Source: Amoebidium appalachense
Lineage: Eukaryota > Ichthyosporea
Length of the DNA: 64,000 nucleotides
Assembly: GCA_963693365.1 (NCBI GenBank)
Contig: CAVNZM010000001.1
Coordinates: 6,324,001-6,388,000, forward strand
Reading direction: 5' to 3'
Below, piece by piece: positions 1 through 12,271 of this stretch; positions within the stretch are counted from its first letter, which is position 1, and the number at the start of each line of letters is the position of its first letter. Under the pieces are notes generated by a model. The model was not told the DNA's origin. It made no database searches and worked only from the letters and a program-made list of their open reading frames with translations. Position numbers and translations under genes: made by a program.

Positions 1-2060
1 AGCGTACCGACGTTCATCTGCACCCAGGGGATGTACACAGTGCTGCCCACCGTGGGTTCCTTGGTTAAACTCTCTGGTGCCCTTTTGGCATCCCAACCTT
101 CATCAAACTCGCAAAGCGACCGCAACTGGTACACATCCATGTCACCATCGTGGGCCTGAACTACAAACCAATCACCTCCCAAATCAATGTGTGTTTCCAC
201 GGATTACCCTCGTGGCTTTTATCAGGCTTTATGCCCTTTGGTGGGTACTTCTCAACTGGGAGACTGGCAGGCACCAGACTATAATTAGAGACGCCCATGT
301 TGGCAGATCGAAATTCTAGCTGAGATATGAGCTGTGAAGTGTTTAACTTCTGTGGGAAACTGTGACGTGCTGGTTGAAGTGGGCTGCATTTTTAAGGACT
401 AAGCGTTCAGATTTTGAAATTTCATGTCCCATTGATCAAATTTCCTATGAGAGATTTGCGGCCCCCAAGGAGTTTAGGGAGTTGGGGGGCATGGGAGACC
501 AAGCCGTGCACGTGGCTCACGGGCCCGGCGCCAAAATTTGAAATCCCCGCGCGGGCCAGACTGGGCCTGCGCTCAGACGGTATAACGGACCAATCCCGAC
601 TTTGACCATATATGGTCAATGTCTTGCAAATTCGTCTGGCAGGTGAGTCGTTAACACTAAACACCACGGATCGATGACCGTTTGTGTGTGTCCGTTTGGC
701 CGTTGCCCGCCACTACTCTTCCACCAATCATTGATCGAGAAGTCAAATTGGGTACTGGCCCGGCCCGATGGTATGCCGGGTCAACGTGCAAGGAAGCTCG
801 AAAAAAAAAAATCAACCCCTTCTTTTCCGTTTTCAAAACACAGCAGAACCTACGGTAAACCTATGTACTATCCTAGGAACGTGCCGCAGTGTACCGTCGC
901 AGAATGTCCGGCTATATCAGTATTATTCACAAGAAAATCCACCTTCCCCCAGTGTACGGAAACGGGATCTATAACCCAGTAGTGTTAAAACAATTCCTTT
1001 CACCGAAAGAGGCAAACGTTTTGGTAGAAGAACTGCACATGTGTTCAAGCAGAAGAAAAACTGTCTTACCGATCGTACTCGTACAACTTCGGTTGGGTTG
1101 GTTTTGTTTGAGCATCTGGGTGAGCTGTATATCCCAACTCTGGAACGGTCGAGAGACTTGTGTTTTTTGGCTGGAAGTTACACTAGGGAATTTCGTGAGT
1201 CCGTGCTCGATGTTATAGGGGATCTCGGTAATGTAAAACTGATTTAATAGTAATCTGTTAAATGGCCTACCCCACTAGTACCACAAATGTATGGTACATA
1301 TATACGTGCGCATATATGCATGCATCACTGCAACCCCGGGCGCACTGCCGGCGCTGGCGCCGGAGGCGGCGTCAGTGCAGATCGATCGCGCCTATTGGTT
1401 GAAGCTGTTAGTCGCACATTCCATTTCACGTTCCATTTATACGATAGAATACGGTGATACCAGGCTCTGCCAGATGTGTTCGATTTGGGCTTCGTCTCAC
1501 CAGCCACATTTCAGATTTTGTCGTTCCGCATCGCAAAAAGCCATATCACTTCATATTTGAACTTTTCAAAATCACCTGGGTAGCCAATCTTGCAATGCCC
1601 GAAATGTTTACTCAGCTGTATGTAACTGTTTGGGGGGGCCTCTGGAAATTTACTGTAGCTCGAATCGGAAGTTATCCATAAGGAAACACGCCAACCATAC
1701 AATGATTGCAACAACAAATTCCAAATTTGAAGTCACCGCGCTTGGCTGTGCGTTTTATGATGTCGATCGATTATCGGATCGAAAAGATTGAATGTCTGAC
1801 CCACACACGCTCCATGCATGCATGTGCTCGAATGCATATGCAGGCGCCTCCCAGACTCCAAATACACATGCAAAACTCAGTATAAGATACTAATATTCAC
1901 ACCTATATTAAATAACACAAATGCTGTAACGTTTCTTTTACATATCGAAACGAACACAACACACTCTGCTCTCGCCGCGTCAGATGTACACAGATTATCA
2001 CCACATTCCAAAGATAAAACTAGAACGAATTCTAGTGGGTTTAATGAATGCACCCGATAA
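1..2060. other. Intergenic; no supported gene, possible coding remnant near 885-1247
   Basis: I find no convincing gene here. Between about 885 and 1247 on the plus strand two overlapping frames look protein-like: one reads QFLSPKEANVLVEEL, the other FLAGSYTREFRESVLDVIG. They cannot be joined without a frameshift or an unseen intron. Bases 140-300 also give a short protein-like stretch in one frame (HVTIVGLNYKPI). These may be remnants of a broken gene, but I cannot name a family. The rest is AT-balanced unique sequence. Confidence 0.3.
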
Positions 2061-2231
2061 TGATTGGTCGCCCGAACTGAAATCCAACCATGGTTATAAA
2101 TTTGATGCCAGGGTACGAATTTGACCGTCCAAAATATATTGACCGTCCAAAATATATTTTTGGACGGTCAAATGCGTACCCTGGCGTCAAATTTATAACC
2201 ATGGTTGGATTTCAGTTCGGGCGACCAATCA
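2061..2231. repeat. Near-perfect inverted repeat (hairpin / MITE-like element)
   Basis: The left arm starts TGATTGGTCGCCCGAACTGA at 2061 and the right arm ends with its exact reverse complement at 2231. The arms are about 80 bases each and differ at only about two positions (gatgcc/gacgcc and acgaat/acgcat). The centre holds a tandem pair of gaccgtccaaaatatatt at 2123-2158. Such a foldback is typical of a non-autonomous DNA transposon. I see no clear target-site duplication, so mobility is an inference. Confidence 0.8.
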
Positions 2232-2616
2232 CGGGCTATTTACGACAACCATCACACGAATGTTCCAGGAAATTTTTTGAAAATGTTAATTATATTGTCG
2301 TAGTTCCGCATGCCTAAGGCCAGTACGTAGACCATAACTACCTATCCATACTATTTGAGCATTTTTCTGCTTTATTTTGGGTATTGTTTTGCTTGCCATG
2401 CTCAATAGTAGAAATACATGTTTTGTCGTCGGAAGTCACATGAGTCACTGATACTATCACTGATCTCTCCAAAGTACTGCGTATTTGAATTACTATTTCG
2501 CTTTTTCGCTTTTTCGCTTAATAAGGGCATGCATGTGCACATGTTTTGTCCTGATTGTCAGAGCGATCGCGCGAAACCCGTGTCCAAAACTTTCTCGTTT
2601 TCCACTCAAAGCCTCT

Positions 2617-3240
<624 letters not shown>

Positions 3241-3579
3241 ACGTGTGTGCCACGGTTTCACAGTGCGTGTGTGCATGTGGATGAGTGTGTTTGTGCGTGT
3301 GTTGGTTTGCGCGCGTGTGCGCAGGTATGTGTGTAGTCTGCTTACAAGCGTGTGGGTCGGCATACGAGTGCCTAATGGCTGATGAATTATTGGCTGCACG
3401 AGGGGTATAAATAACCACTGTGTGCATACATTCCCAGGCAGTCTGAGATCGAGCCTGAGCCTCAGAGACAGTCTTAGACACCTATGCTCTCACATGGGAG
3501 TGGATTCACAGCAAAGGCCTCACACGACTCCACTAAAAAGATTCACCTTAATAGTACTAGTGTACTTGGCCCAGATCTC

Positions 3580-3581
<2 letters not shown>

Positions 3582-3650
<69 letters not shown>

Positions 3651-4395
3651 TATTTGTGTGCGGGCGCAGTGTGCATGTGTGTGTGTGTGCGTGCGTGCGT
3701 ATGCATGTGCGTGTGTGCGTGTGTGTGCGAGCCCTTGGCCGTGTATGCGCCACGCGGTGTGGTGCATGTGCTTCAAAAATAAAGACCAACACAAGGAAGG
3801 GAACCTTTTGTTTGAAACGCTTTTATCAAAAAGTTGCTCCAGCAACAACTCAGAAAAACGCACAAAAAAAAGAACCTTGAGCAACCTGTAACCAAACAAC
3901 CAAAGAAGGGAAAGTGTACAGAATTGCGAAGCAAATTAATATTAGGCACTACTAGAAACATGTCAACAGATTTAAGTGGTACTAAACTACCAAAACAAGG
4001 CCAGCGTACAGAAGCTATGGGATATACCAGCAGAAACATCTTTACTAAATTTAATACACATGCTCTGCTCATGATTCTAGGTTTACCCTCTGCCGTCACC
4101 ACCATGCACCAAAACAGCTACTTGATCTGGCCCCATCCCGGAACCCTCACGCATAGTCAAGTTCTAACTTGCAGTTCGCATGCACGGCCTCCTGCGCAAA
4201 GGCATTCTACTATCTAGCTGGTCACCCCCTGCCCCCCCCCCCCCCCCCCCTTCTCCCGTGCACCCTACCATTCCCTAACCCACAAGCCCCCCGAGTCCCC
4301 CCACGGGCGCGTTTAGCGGGCTTTGATAAGTGGGAGGTGTTGGAGAGCAACCCAGTGGAATGATAGGGGGGGGGGGGGGAGAGAGGGGGAGGGGG

Positions 4396-4437
<42 letters not shown>

Positions 4438-4765
4438 GGGGGGAACCGCAAGCAATGCAGCGGGCCAGGAACTCATCACCATCTCCGATATCATCAGCGG
4501 TTCACAAGTTGTCGTAGTATATCACGGTGACAACCTCTGTGTGAAGGCTTCCATGCTTCCTGCCCCCCTCTCCCCCCTCCCCCTCTCCCCTCCCTCCCCC
4601 CCCCTTGTTTGTGTTTGTTTGTGCGAGTGAAGAGTGTGAGTGTAAATGTGTGTCTTTCTCGCTACTTGTGGCCCGCATGCAAAACAACAGCCCAAATTAA
4701 AATGCTGTTTGGTGTTCATGTGTGCGTGTGTGTGAGTGGGCGGGTGGGTGTGTGGGTATGCGCGC

Positions 4766-4800
<35 letters not shown>

Positions 4801-4975
4801 TGTGTGTGTGACAATGTGTGTGTGTTTCTGTAATGTGTGAGGAGAGAAAAAAGCGGGAAAGGGGGCCCGGGGGATGGTGTTGGGGGAGGAGGGGCCGTTA
4901 CGGGGGAAAGGGGCCGGGAAGGCGACACGTGCTGATTGAAGGATCGATCACGAGACTGTTCGGCACGCCAGAAAC
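3582..4975. other. Intergenic: poly-T/(GT)n, unique segment, C- and G-runs
   Basis: A T-run at about 3582-3600 leads into (GT)n to about 3730. 3775-4210 is unique A/T-rich sequence without a recognisable gene. Then come a C-run (about 4233-4250), a G-run (4370-4446) and GT-rich sequence at 4720-4830. No RNA gene or supported coding region was seen. Confidence 0.6.
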
Positions 4976-5005
4976 AGTATCATCCCATCGATCGAGACAT
5001 GTCAT

Positions 5006-5225
5006 TGAGAGACACAGACAGAGAGAGAGAAAGAGGAGAAGGGGACAGGGAGGGGGAGGGAGGGAGGGAGATACACAGATAGAAAGAGAGAGAGAGGGGG
5101 GGGGGGGGGGGGAGGGGAGGGAGTGAGGGAGAGAGAGAGTGTGAGAGAGAGGAGAGAGAGAAGAGAGAGAGAGAGAGAGACGAGAGCTAGGGAGGGAGGG
5201 GGAGAGAGGGGTAGGGCGGGGAGGG

Positions 5226-5256
<31 letters not shown>

Positions 5257-5483
5257 GGGGGGAGGGAGGGAGGGAGCGAGGGAATAGTGAGTGCGTGCAC
5301 GGGCGGGTGGGTGAGAGTAGAGAGAGAGAGAGAGAGGGGGGGGGGGGGAGAGAGGGGGCCGGGTGTGGGGGAAGCCCGGGGGGGGGGGGGGGAGGAACGA
5401 GGGAGTGAGGGAGCTCGAGTAGTAGGCGGGTGGGTGAGAGAGAGGGGCGGTGGGGGGAGAGAGAGAGAGAGAGAAAGGAGGGA

Positions 5484-5550
<67 letters not shown>

Positions 5551-6039
5551 AAGAGAGAGAGAGAGAAAGAGAGAGCGTGAGAGAGAGAGAGAGAGTGTGT
5601 GTGTGTGTGCGAAAGAGAGAGAGGGATAGACGAGAGGTTGGGCCGGGGGTGGGGAGGGAGACGGAGAGAGAGAGAGAAAGAGGGAGGAAGGAGGGAGGGG
5701 AGCGAGGGAGCGCGGGGAGGGAGGGAGGGAGTCATGGGCGGGTGGGTGAGAGAAAGAAAGAGGGGGGGGGGGGGGGGGGAGGGGGGGGGGGGGGGGGGGG
5801 GAGGGAGGGGCGGCTCGGGAGAGAGAGAGAGGGAGGGAGGGGAGGGAGGGAAAACCTTGGGATGAAAAGGGGGGGGGGGGGGGGGGGGGAGGGGGGGGGG
5901 GGGGGGGGGGGGACAGGGTGTGTGTGTGTGGGTGGGTGGGTGGGTGGGTGGGTGTGTATGTGTGTGTGTGATGGAGAGGCCGGGGAGGGAGGGAGAGGGA
6001 GAGGGGGGGGGGGGGGGGGGGGTGGAGGGGGGTTGGAGT

Positions 6040-6094
<55 letters not shown>
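5006..6094. repeat. 1.1-kb homopurine tract (GA/G-rich) ending in a long G-run
   Basis: Almost every base on the plus strand is A or G: blocks of (GA)n and (GGGA)n, G-runs, and a short GT/GGGT insert at 5918-5970. It ends in a G-run of about 54 bases at 6041-6094. Long open frames across it encode only Arg-Glu-Gly or Pro-Ser-Leu repeats and are not genes. Run lengths here are likely to be assembly-sensitive. Confidence 0.9.
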
Positions 6095-6096
<2 letters not shown>

Positions 6097-7107
6097 ACAA
6101 GTTGACACACCCAATTGCAACCATACCTACCCAACGCTAACTTTAACATGTACAAGCTATGTAGCGTGTCTGCCGGTGATAATCACAGTAGTGCTTGTCA
6201 CATAATGATCATCGATATCATCGCCACTGCCACTGCGTCTTCGGAGGCATAAATACCAGTTTTTAGCACTTACCTTCCAGGGTGTTCCTTGAGCTCTAGA
6301 TCTGGTGTTAAAAATCTTATCGCAGCCAACGTCTTGTATGCCCTCAATGTTTCTATACATCCTTTTGTGGAATGCATAAGGTGCTATAGTTCATTAATAT
6401 GTATTAAGCTTGGTGCGATAATTTAGTGTAATAATAGGTGTTTTCTGGCGTTCATTCGTTCTGGTGGCATTATGTGGTGCAACGGATGTACATGCATATC
6501 AGTGGAAACTTACCCTATCCTGATTAGTCGTTCGTCGGATCTGAAGAATGATCGCCCGCAACTCAAAGCAAGTGGGTTTTACCATTTCTCAATAATCTTA
6601 TAAGTTCTTTGTTTTTCTCTCAAAGCCTTGGGGCTTTTCCGTATTCCAGCAATAGGGAGCTCGAGCCAGGCCAAGTTTGTTCCGCTAAAACCACAAATGC
6701 TAACTTGAACATGCGATTTTTCTGGTAAATGCCACACATTATAATTAACAAGGATTGGTTTGAAAAATCTTTTTTTTTATAATGACTTTATTGATATGCT
6801 CAGCAAAATAGAAGTAATGACTTTATTGAAAAATCCTGGCCACCTTGAATTGCAATTGTAAGACTATGATCATGATCATGACTTTTAAAATTCAAATTGA
6901 ACACGTTTAAATTTCTAGATAATACCTTTTTCATGTTTACTGAGAATCAGAAACAAAATAAAAAGGACAAAAAAACGGCTGGGGGACTTCGTGCGTATCA
7001 TCTGACTACTCCGGCTTTGGGCAGCGGCATATACGAGTGTCAAAGATTCCCTGAAGTTTATACGACGCGTCCTACACTAAAAATGTTGGTGTAGGGAGAT
7101 AATTCTG
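6095..7107. other. Unique intergenic sequence, no gene seen
   Basis: About 1 kb of normal-complexity A/T-rich sequence between the homopurine tract and the LINE 3' end. Reading frames are short and none resembles a known family. No tRNA-like fold was recognised by eye. Confidence 0.5.
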
Positions 7108-7301
7108 GGGTTTACGCTGTTTACTCGAGGCAAAGAGAACCAGTCTCAGGTATGGGGGGGGGGGGTTTGCTCGGAATATCCCCTCAGCGGTATATCATGA
7201 TCACGTACATAGATGTCGGGTGGTGACTATATATCAGGGTTTACTTTCTCTACGAGACACCATAAAGACTACAAGGAGAAATCAATTAGTTGGGGTTCCC
7301 C

Positions 7302-7353
<52 letters not shown>

Positions 7354-7385
7354 GGGCTCCCCTCGGGACACTCGGTATCAGCTGG

Positions 7386-7434
<49 letters not shown>

Positions 7435-8955
7435 GTGTGTGTGTGTGCGCGTGCGCTATAATTTTGTAGTGATGTGTTTCTCAAGCCAATCAATACATCT
7501 AATAAACAGGTCGTAGTTACGCGTGTTTAGTATAAAATCAAGGATGTTGTAATTTACAGGTAGGCTATCTTTCTGGGTGTCTGTTGTGAATGTGACGTGT
7601 GTGTGTTGCGGTATTATGTGGTCTATCAAACTACATTTGGCGATACATGACCGGTTAAACTGGTGTGTGTGTGTGTTGTTTGGGCATGCAAATGATGCCA
7701 CCTTATACTTATTAGATCTCCACTGTATAGCACGTGTACAGTAAAAGCGTGGTAATTGATCAATAATACCATCAGCTAGAGAAAGACCAGTTCTACAGGA
7801 AGGTAATATGTATTTAGGTGTTATACACTTGCGAGTGCCATATTTGGCAATATGGTTGAGGCGGTCAGTATATATAAAACGAGACATAAGGCTTAGTTTT
7901 TCAAGGTGTATGCTTTCATCGGGTCTAGTGTCGTTTGGTATCTTTTTCCATTTGTTATATTGCGTGATTATCTTGTGATTGTGTACATGTTTAATAAGTA
8001 AGTGGCAGTCCAAAGTTACACACACACTATTGCGGGGTTTATTTGTATTTGTGCCCAGGGGAGAAGGGGAGAGAGAGGGGAGGAAAGAGGGGAGAGGTGA
8101 GGAGGGGACAGGTCGGATAGAGAAGAGAGGGTGGGAGGGCAAATACTTCTTTAAGCGGCTTATGTGCTTATTGAATTTCAGCGCGAGATAGGATACTCTA
8201 GCAGCTATTGGGACCAGACCATATATCGAGAGCGTTACAGGCCCAGGTTTACAACAGTTGTTAGATAGAAAGGAGGCAACTTCTGCTTCAAGGAAATTTG
8301 CCAAGGGTTTAAGCGCTCTAGTTCTCTCTTTCTTGATCCAAGCGGCGAGAAGGGGTAAACCATATTCACATGCCGGGAAGACAAAAGTGCGAATAAATGT
8401 AAGTCTAATAGAAGGATGGAGGGGTGTGTCTTTAAAAATATTAGCCGAGAAGAAAGCTAACCGCTTACGAGCCAACTCTACCCTCTTTTCGACCATATGG
8501 GGAAACATAACACCAACAGAATCAACCGGAACACCAAGATATTTGTATTCTGGAACTATAGGTACAGGTTTAGATGATAATGTAAATGTGTGTAAATTGT
8601 TAGCTATATCAGGTACAAGAACACCACATTTGTCTATGTTAAGGATCATAAGGTTTGCCTTGCACCACTCTGACACTACATCGAACAATCTTTGCAGGCG
8701 TCTAGGGGTACGGGCAAGGAGGGACAGATCATCAGCATAGAGAAGTGCAGGCGGAAAGTTATTAATAGGGTCATCGTTTTCGGCGTAAATCTTGACAGCC
8801 AAATCATCTATAAATAGGTTAAACAAAAAGGGGCTAAGCAATGAGCCCTGCAAGAGACCTCTAGTACGAGCAAAACCATATGAAAGATATGCATACCAGG
8901 AAAAGCCTGAATGGCAAGGTTTCCACAAATAGAATATAAAAAGACTCCCACCCTC
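7108..8955 (-). mobile_element. 5'-truncated LINE (non-LTR retrotransposon), copy 1
   Basis: On the minus strand the element holds the C-terminal part of a reverse transcriptase frame (8955 to 7456), then a 3' UTR: (CA)n at about 7440-7389, a unique stretch, an A-run of about 47, and a conserved stretch ending near 7108 at cctcgagtaaacagc. The 3' end is established by comparison with a second copy at 26515-27328 on the plus strand, which shares the end of the coding frame and the whole 3' UTR order. The first half of the RT is missing, as expected for the 5' truncation typical of LINE insertions. Confidence 0.85.
7456..8955 (-). CDS. Reverse transcriptase C-terminal fragment of LINE
   Basis: About 500 codons stay open. 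Visible RT hallmarks in order: GLLQGSLLSPFLFNLFIDDL (motif B region, with G-L-x-Q-G-S), LLYADDLSLLA (catalytic YADD of motif C), and EYKYLGV (motif D/thumb region) about 60 residues later. The remaining 330 residues are a C-terminal domain of the size seen in non-LTR elements. An upstream endonuclease domain and RT motifs 1-A are absent, so this copy cannot be autonomous. The open frame suggests a fairly young insertion. Family assignment (RTE, L1 or Jockey type) was not possible by eye. Confidence 0.85.
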   Translation of the reverse strand, partial: EGGSLFIFYLWKPCHSGFSWYAYLSYGFARTRGLLQGSLLSPFLFNLFIDDLAVKIYAENDDPINNFPPALLYADDLSLLARTPRRLQRLFDVVSEWCKANLMILNIDKCGVLVPDIANNLHTFTLSSKPVPIVPEYKYLGVPVDSVGVMFPHMVEKRVELARKRLAFFSANIFKDTPLHPSIRLTFIRTFVFPACEYGLPLLAAWIKKERTRALKPLANFLEAEVASFLSNNCCKPGPVTLSIYGLVPIAARVSYLALKFNKHISRLKKYLPSHPLFSIRPVPSSPLPSFLPSLSPSPLGTNTNKPRNSVCVTLDCHLLIKHVHNHKIITQYNKWKKIPNDTRPDESIHLEKLSLMSRFIYTDRLNHIAKYGTRKCITPKYILPSCRTGLSLADGIIDQLPRFYCTRAIQWRSNKYKVASFACPNNTHTHQFNRSCIAKCSLIDHIIPQHTHVTFTTDTQKDSLPVNYNILDFILNTRNYDLFIRCIDWLEKHITTKL

Positions 8956-8960
8956 TTGCG

Positions 8961-9136
8961 TCATTTGTGCATCGTTGTGCTCAGCAGAACACCTACAAAG
9001 TAAAGCTTTAAGGCTTTCTGCTGCTCTGCTGTAAACTCTGCTCGTTCAATTTGAAGTGTGAACATATCCTGGATGGCATATAAATCAGACTCCCAGTAGA
9101 CACCGAATGCATATATATCCTCGTGCTTGTCGATGC
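8961..9136 (-). CDS. Possible terminal exon of an unrecognised gene (partial)
   Basis: After a pyrimidine-rich stretch and an AG on the minus strand (ttttgag|gc at 9136) there is an open stretch of about 58 codons ending in TGA at 8963-8961. It includes HEDIYAFGVYWESDLYAIQD and KLYFVGVLLSTTMHK, which look like real protein. The stop lies about 6 bases from the start of the LINE RT sequence, so the LINE seems to have landed just downstream. I cannot name the protein and found no upstream exon. Treat as a candidate only. Confidence 0.3.
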
Positions 9137-9368
9137 CTCAAACGATTTTAACACGGGAAGGGAAGAGTGAGTGCATGGATTGCTTTCGAACACTGTAATT
9201 GCGCTTATAACGGTCCTTTACATTTGGCTATTAACGCAAAGTTTGTTGTTGTCTGACCTCGAGACCACTGAGATTATCTGTCTGTACACGTAACGATATC
9301 GTCAGGCAAAAAATCTTGCTTCATCACGGGACCCTCTCCTTCAAAACATCCTTACTGTATCATCAACC

Positions 9369-9947
9369 ATGGGTGGCAATATCAGTTACAACCCTCTCCT
9401 CATCGTCAACGACAGCACATACACGTGGACGTGCAAAGTCTTCCCCGTTCAATCATCCCCTATCTTTGACTGGACCAACCTTCAGACTGCAGGCTTCGTC
9501 AACAGGGTTCATAATGAGCTGCTGGGACGAGATGCCATCGTTACAAACTCGACAAACGTCGTGAGTGGCCAATTTATGGCTCCTGCAGTGGCCACAACAA
9601 AAACACAGGCTGAGTTTGGTCCATATATCCACAACCGTGGTACTATAGTGGGCATAGACGGAAAAACCATCCCAGCGCGCTCGGCTGGTCTTTTTGTTCC
9701 CACCAACCCTGGGGAACACGTTGTTTCGTGCTACCGCGCAAAACCAATCGATTACAACGGAGTGAAGTACACAAATGTGGAGATGATCCGCTTTGGGCAG
9801 GTCTTTGGCTCGGTCAACTACGATGTCAATAACAATCCCATACTGTCGGACGACATCAGTTTTCCTACCTACAATATCTTCAACAAGGTATCAACTGGGG
9901 CATTGCCGTTTTTTGTCGTCCAGTATCGCCACCTGTCTTATGTCTGA
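9369..9947 (+). CDS. Orphan 192-aa protein with N-myristoylation-type start
   Basis: An intact single-exon frame of 192 codons in normal-complexity sequence, unlike the repeat-derived frames around it. It starts MGGNISYNP, matching the MGxxxS/T rule for N-terminal myristoylation (glycine 2, serine 6). No hydrophobic segment is long enough for a clear transmembrane helix. Composition is balanced, with several aromatic/Asn-rich beta-like stretches (for example STYTWTCKVFP and FGSVNYDVNNNP). Three N-x-S/T sequons occur in the first half, but the start argues for a cytosolic, membrane-attached protein rather than a secreted one. I do not recognise the family. The start is chosen because it is the first ATG of the frame. 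It could also be a single exon of a longer gene. Confidence 0.6.
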   Translation: MGGNISYNPLLIVNDSTYTWTCKVFPVQSSPIFDWTNLQTAGFVNRVHNELLGRDAIVTNSTNVVSGQFMAPAVATTKTQAEFGPYIHNRGTIVGIDGKTIPARSAGLFVPTNPGEHVVSCYRAKPIDYNGVKYTNVEMIRFGQVFGSVNYDVNNNPILSDDISFPTYNIFNKVSTGALPFFVVQYRHLSYV

Positions 9948-10894
9948 GAGTGTTTCCAATAATCTAAGGGTCTGACTCAGTGACAGAATAACAATCGGGT
10001 TGCTTATGGCATGACGATGTACTACTACTATTGATGTATCTATTATCGAAAACAATATTTATATGATTGACAGTGTGGTATTCTTGTTGTGCTTATATTT
10101 ACTCATTGTGTTGTATACATACTACAGGCTTGCTAGCCCCAGGCCCTGCCCCTTCACCAAATTAGTTTTGCCCCTCCGTCTCCTACCCTGATCTCACACA
10201 TACACCGATCACTATTGTACGGAGTCCACATCCACAGATGCCCTACGTAATATCGGGCCCATGTACATGCTGCACACAGTCACAGTGCCTGCACGATATG
10301 CATGATATAGTCGGTCATTATGCAAGGACAGTACTCGTATCATGAAATCCAAAAGTGTAACCACACAGTTCTCATGCACGCTGCTGCAGGCCTTGTACAA
10401 CTTATAACATCTCAGGTTTTCAATGTACCCTATCCATGCTGTGCAGGCTGGCACATCATAAACCATATTATGTATATGGTAAAGTTTGCAGCCACCTCGT
10501 TGGTGCCACGGCGCCCCGGCGGGATGGTCTTTCTTATTTCTCCCTCAACGTGACAATAATGCATCAATGATATGAAGTTCCACACAGTGGTGTGTATTTG
10601 TGTGTTTTTAAGGTTTAGGTAGACTTCACTTTCGTGGTGCCAGCCTCGCCTTTCTGAGTTTAATGTGTGGTCATGCTAATACATGCAGATCCTTGCAATT
10701 GCAACCACAGCCTGATGGGCAATTTTCCCATTCAACCCAAAACATACACTGTCAGACTCAATATCGACGGTTGCCATAATTATAAACTTACATTGCCTTT
10801 ATTCGGTCTATCCCATGACCAGGCCTGTGTTCAAAATTGAATATTGCTCTCCAAATGCCGTGGGCGGGGTGGGGGCCGGGGCCCGGGGGAGGAA

Positions 10895-10927
<33 letters not shown>

Positions 10928-10961
10928 AGGTAGTAGTAGGCAGCCCAGCGCCGAGGGGCAG

Positions 10962-10995
<34 letters not shown>

Positions 10996-11249
10996 ACGGT
11001 TCAACGGTGACCGACCCCACAGGCTGCGGCATAACTTGAGTCCTATCTATAGTATGTCAGATATCATCATATAAGAATACTATGATTTAGCAGCGGTTAA
11101 CACATACACTCCCCTTGGCGAGACGTGCATCATTAAAGCTTATGAAGCATAGTAGTCCTTGACAACCTGAAATGGCAGGCTACATATGTACACCCCACCG
11201 GGCCAAGCCCCCCCCCCCTCCCCCCCCCTCCCCCCCCCCCTCCCCCCCG

Positions 11250-11330
<81 letters not shown>

Positions 11331-11334
11331 CCCC

Positions 11335-11374
<40 letters not shown>

Positions 11375-11795
11375 CCCCCCCCTCCCCCCTCCCCCCCCCC
11401 CCCCCCCCCCCCGGGGTTGGGGGGACCCGACATCTCCAATCTCCCGTTCAGCACGCTCGCACACACGCGCACACATTTTCACACGTATTCAGACGTACCT
11501 GCATACATCTACACAGGTACCACGCACGCACACGAGGTGCATGCGCACAAGCCAGCTGCAGTGATACGCACTTGCACATGTACATGCAGATATGCTAATA
11601 GCACACCCAAACTGCACACATGATGCACCCTCCCCCACGAAGCCACACACGAAGACTGCACCGTGAGCACGTCGATGCCGTTGCCCCCAATAATCAATAT
11701 CATATGTATAGTAACGAATGCAGTTTAGTTGGTGGGGGCCAACCGGGGGGAAAAATGTTTGGCCATCGAGTGCCGCGCAGGGACTCGGAGAGGAA

Positions 11796-11830
<35 letters not shown>

Positions 11831-12233
11831 GGCACCACCCATGGCCACCCACCATCCCACCTACCCAGGTTGGGGTGGGAGGGGGTTGGGGAGGGAGGGG
11901 GGGGGGGGGAGGGGGGGGGTGACCACCACCCACCTCCTCACCCGCCCAGCCTGGGTGGGGTGTTGGGGAGATGGGGGAAGACAACCATCACTCACCGGGG
12001 GGGTTGGGGTGGGGTGGGGTGGGGGGGGGGGGGGGGGGAGGGGGGGGGAGGGGGGAGGGGGGGGGGGGGGGGGGGGAGGGGGGAGGGGGGGGGGGCACCC
12101 ACCACCCACCCCGTGCAGTTCCCTTGGTGACTGAAGGGGCAGAAAAGAAGGTGGAGAGGGGGAAGGGGGTGGGTGTCGGAGGCTGCCCGCCTACACATCC
12201 CGCTCCGACACGGAGGTGGGTCGGCCCCTCCGT

Positions 12234-12271
<38 letters not shown>

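Noticed and set aside
5002-6155. Frames of 236-372 residues rich in Gly/Arg/Glu or Pro/Ser/Leu
   Set aside because: Products of the homopurine tract; no domain, no start context, open in several frames on both strands.
11206-11412. Pro- and Gly-rich frames over the 205-base C-run
   Set aside because: Pure homopolymer translation; run length itself is uncertain in assemblies.
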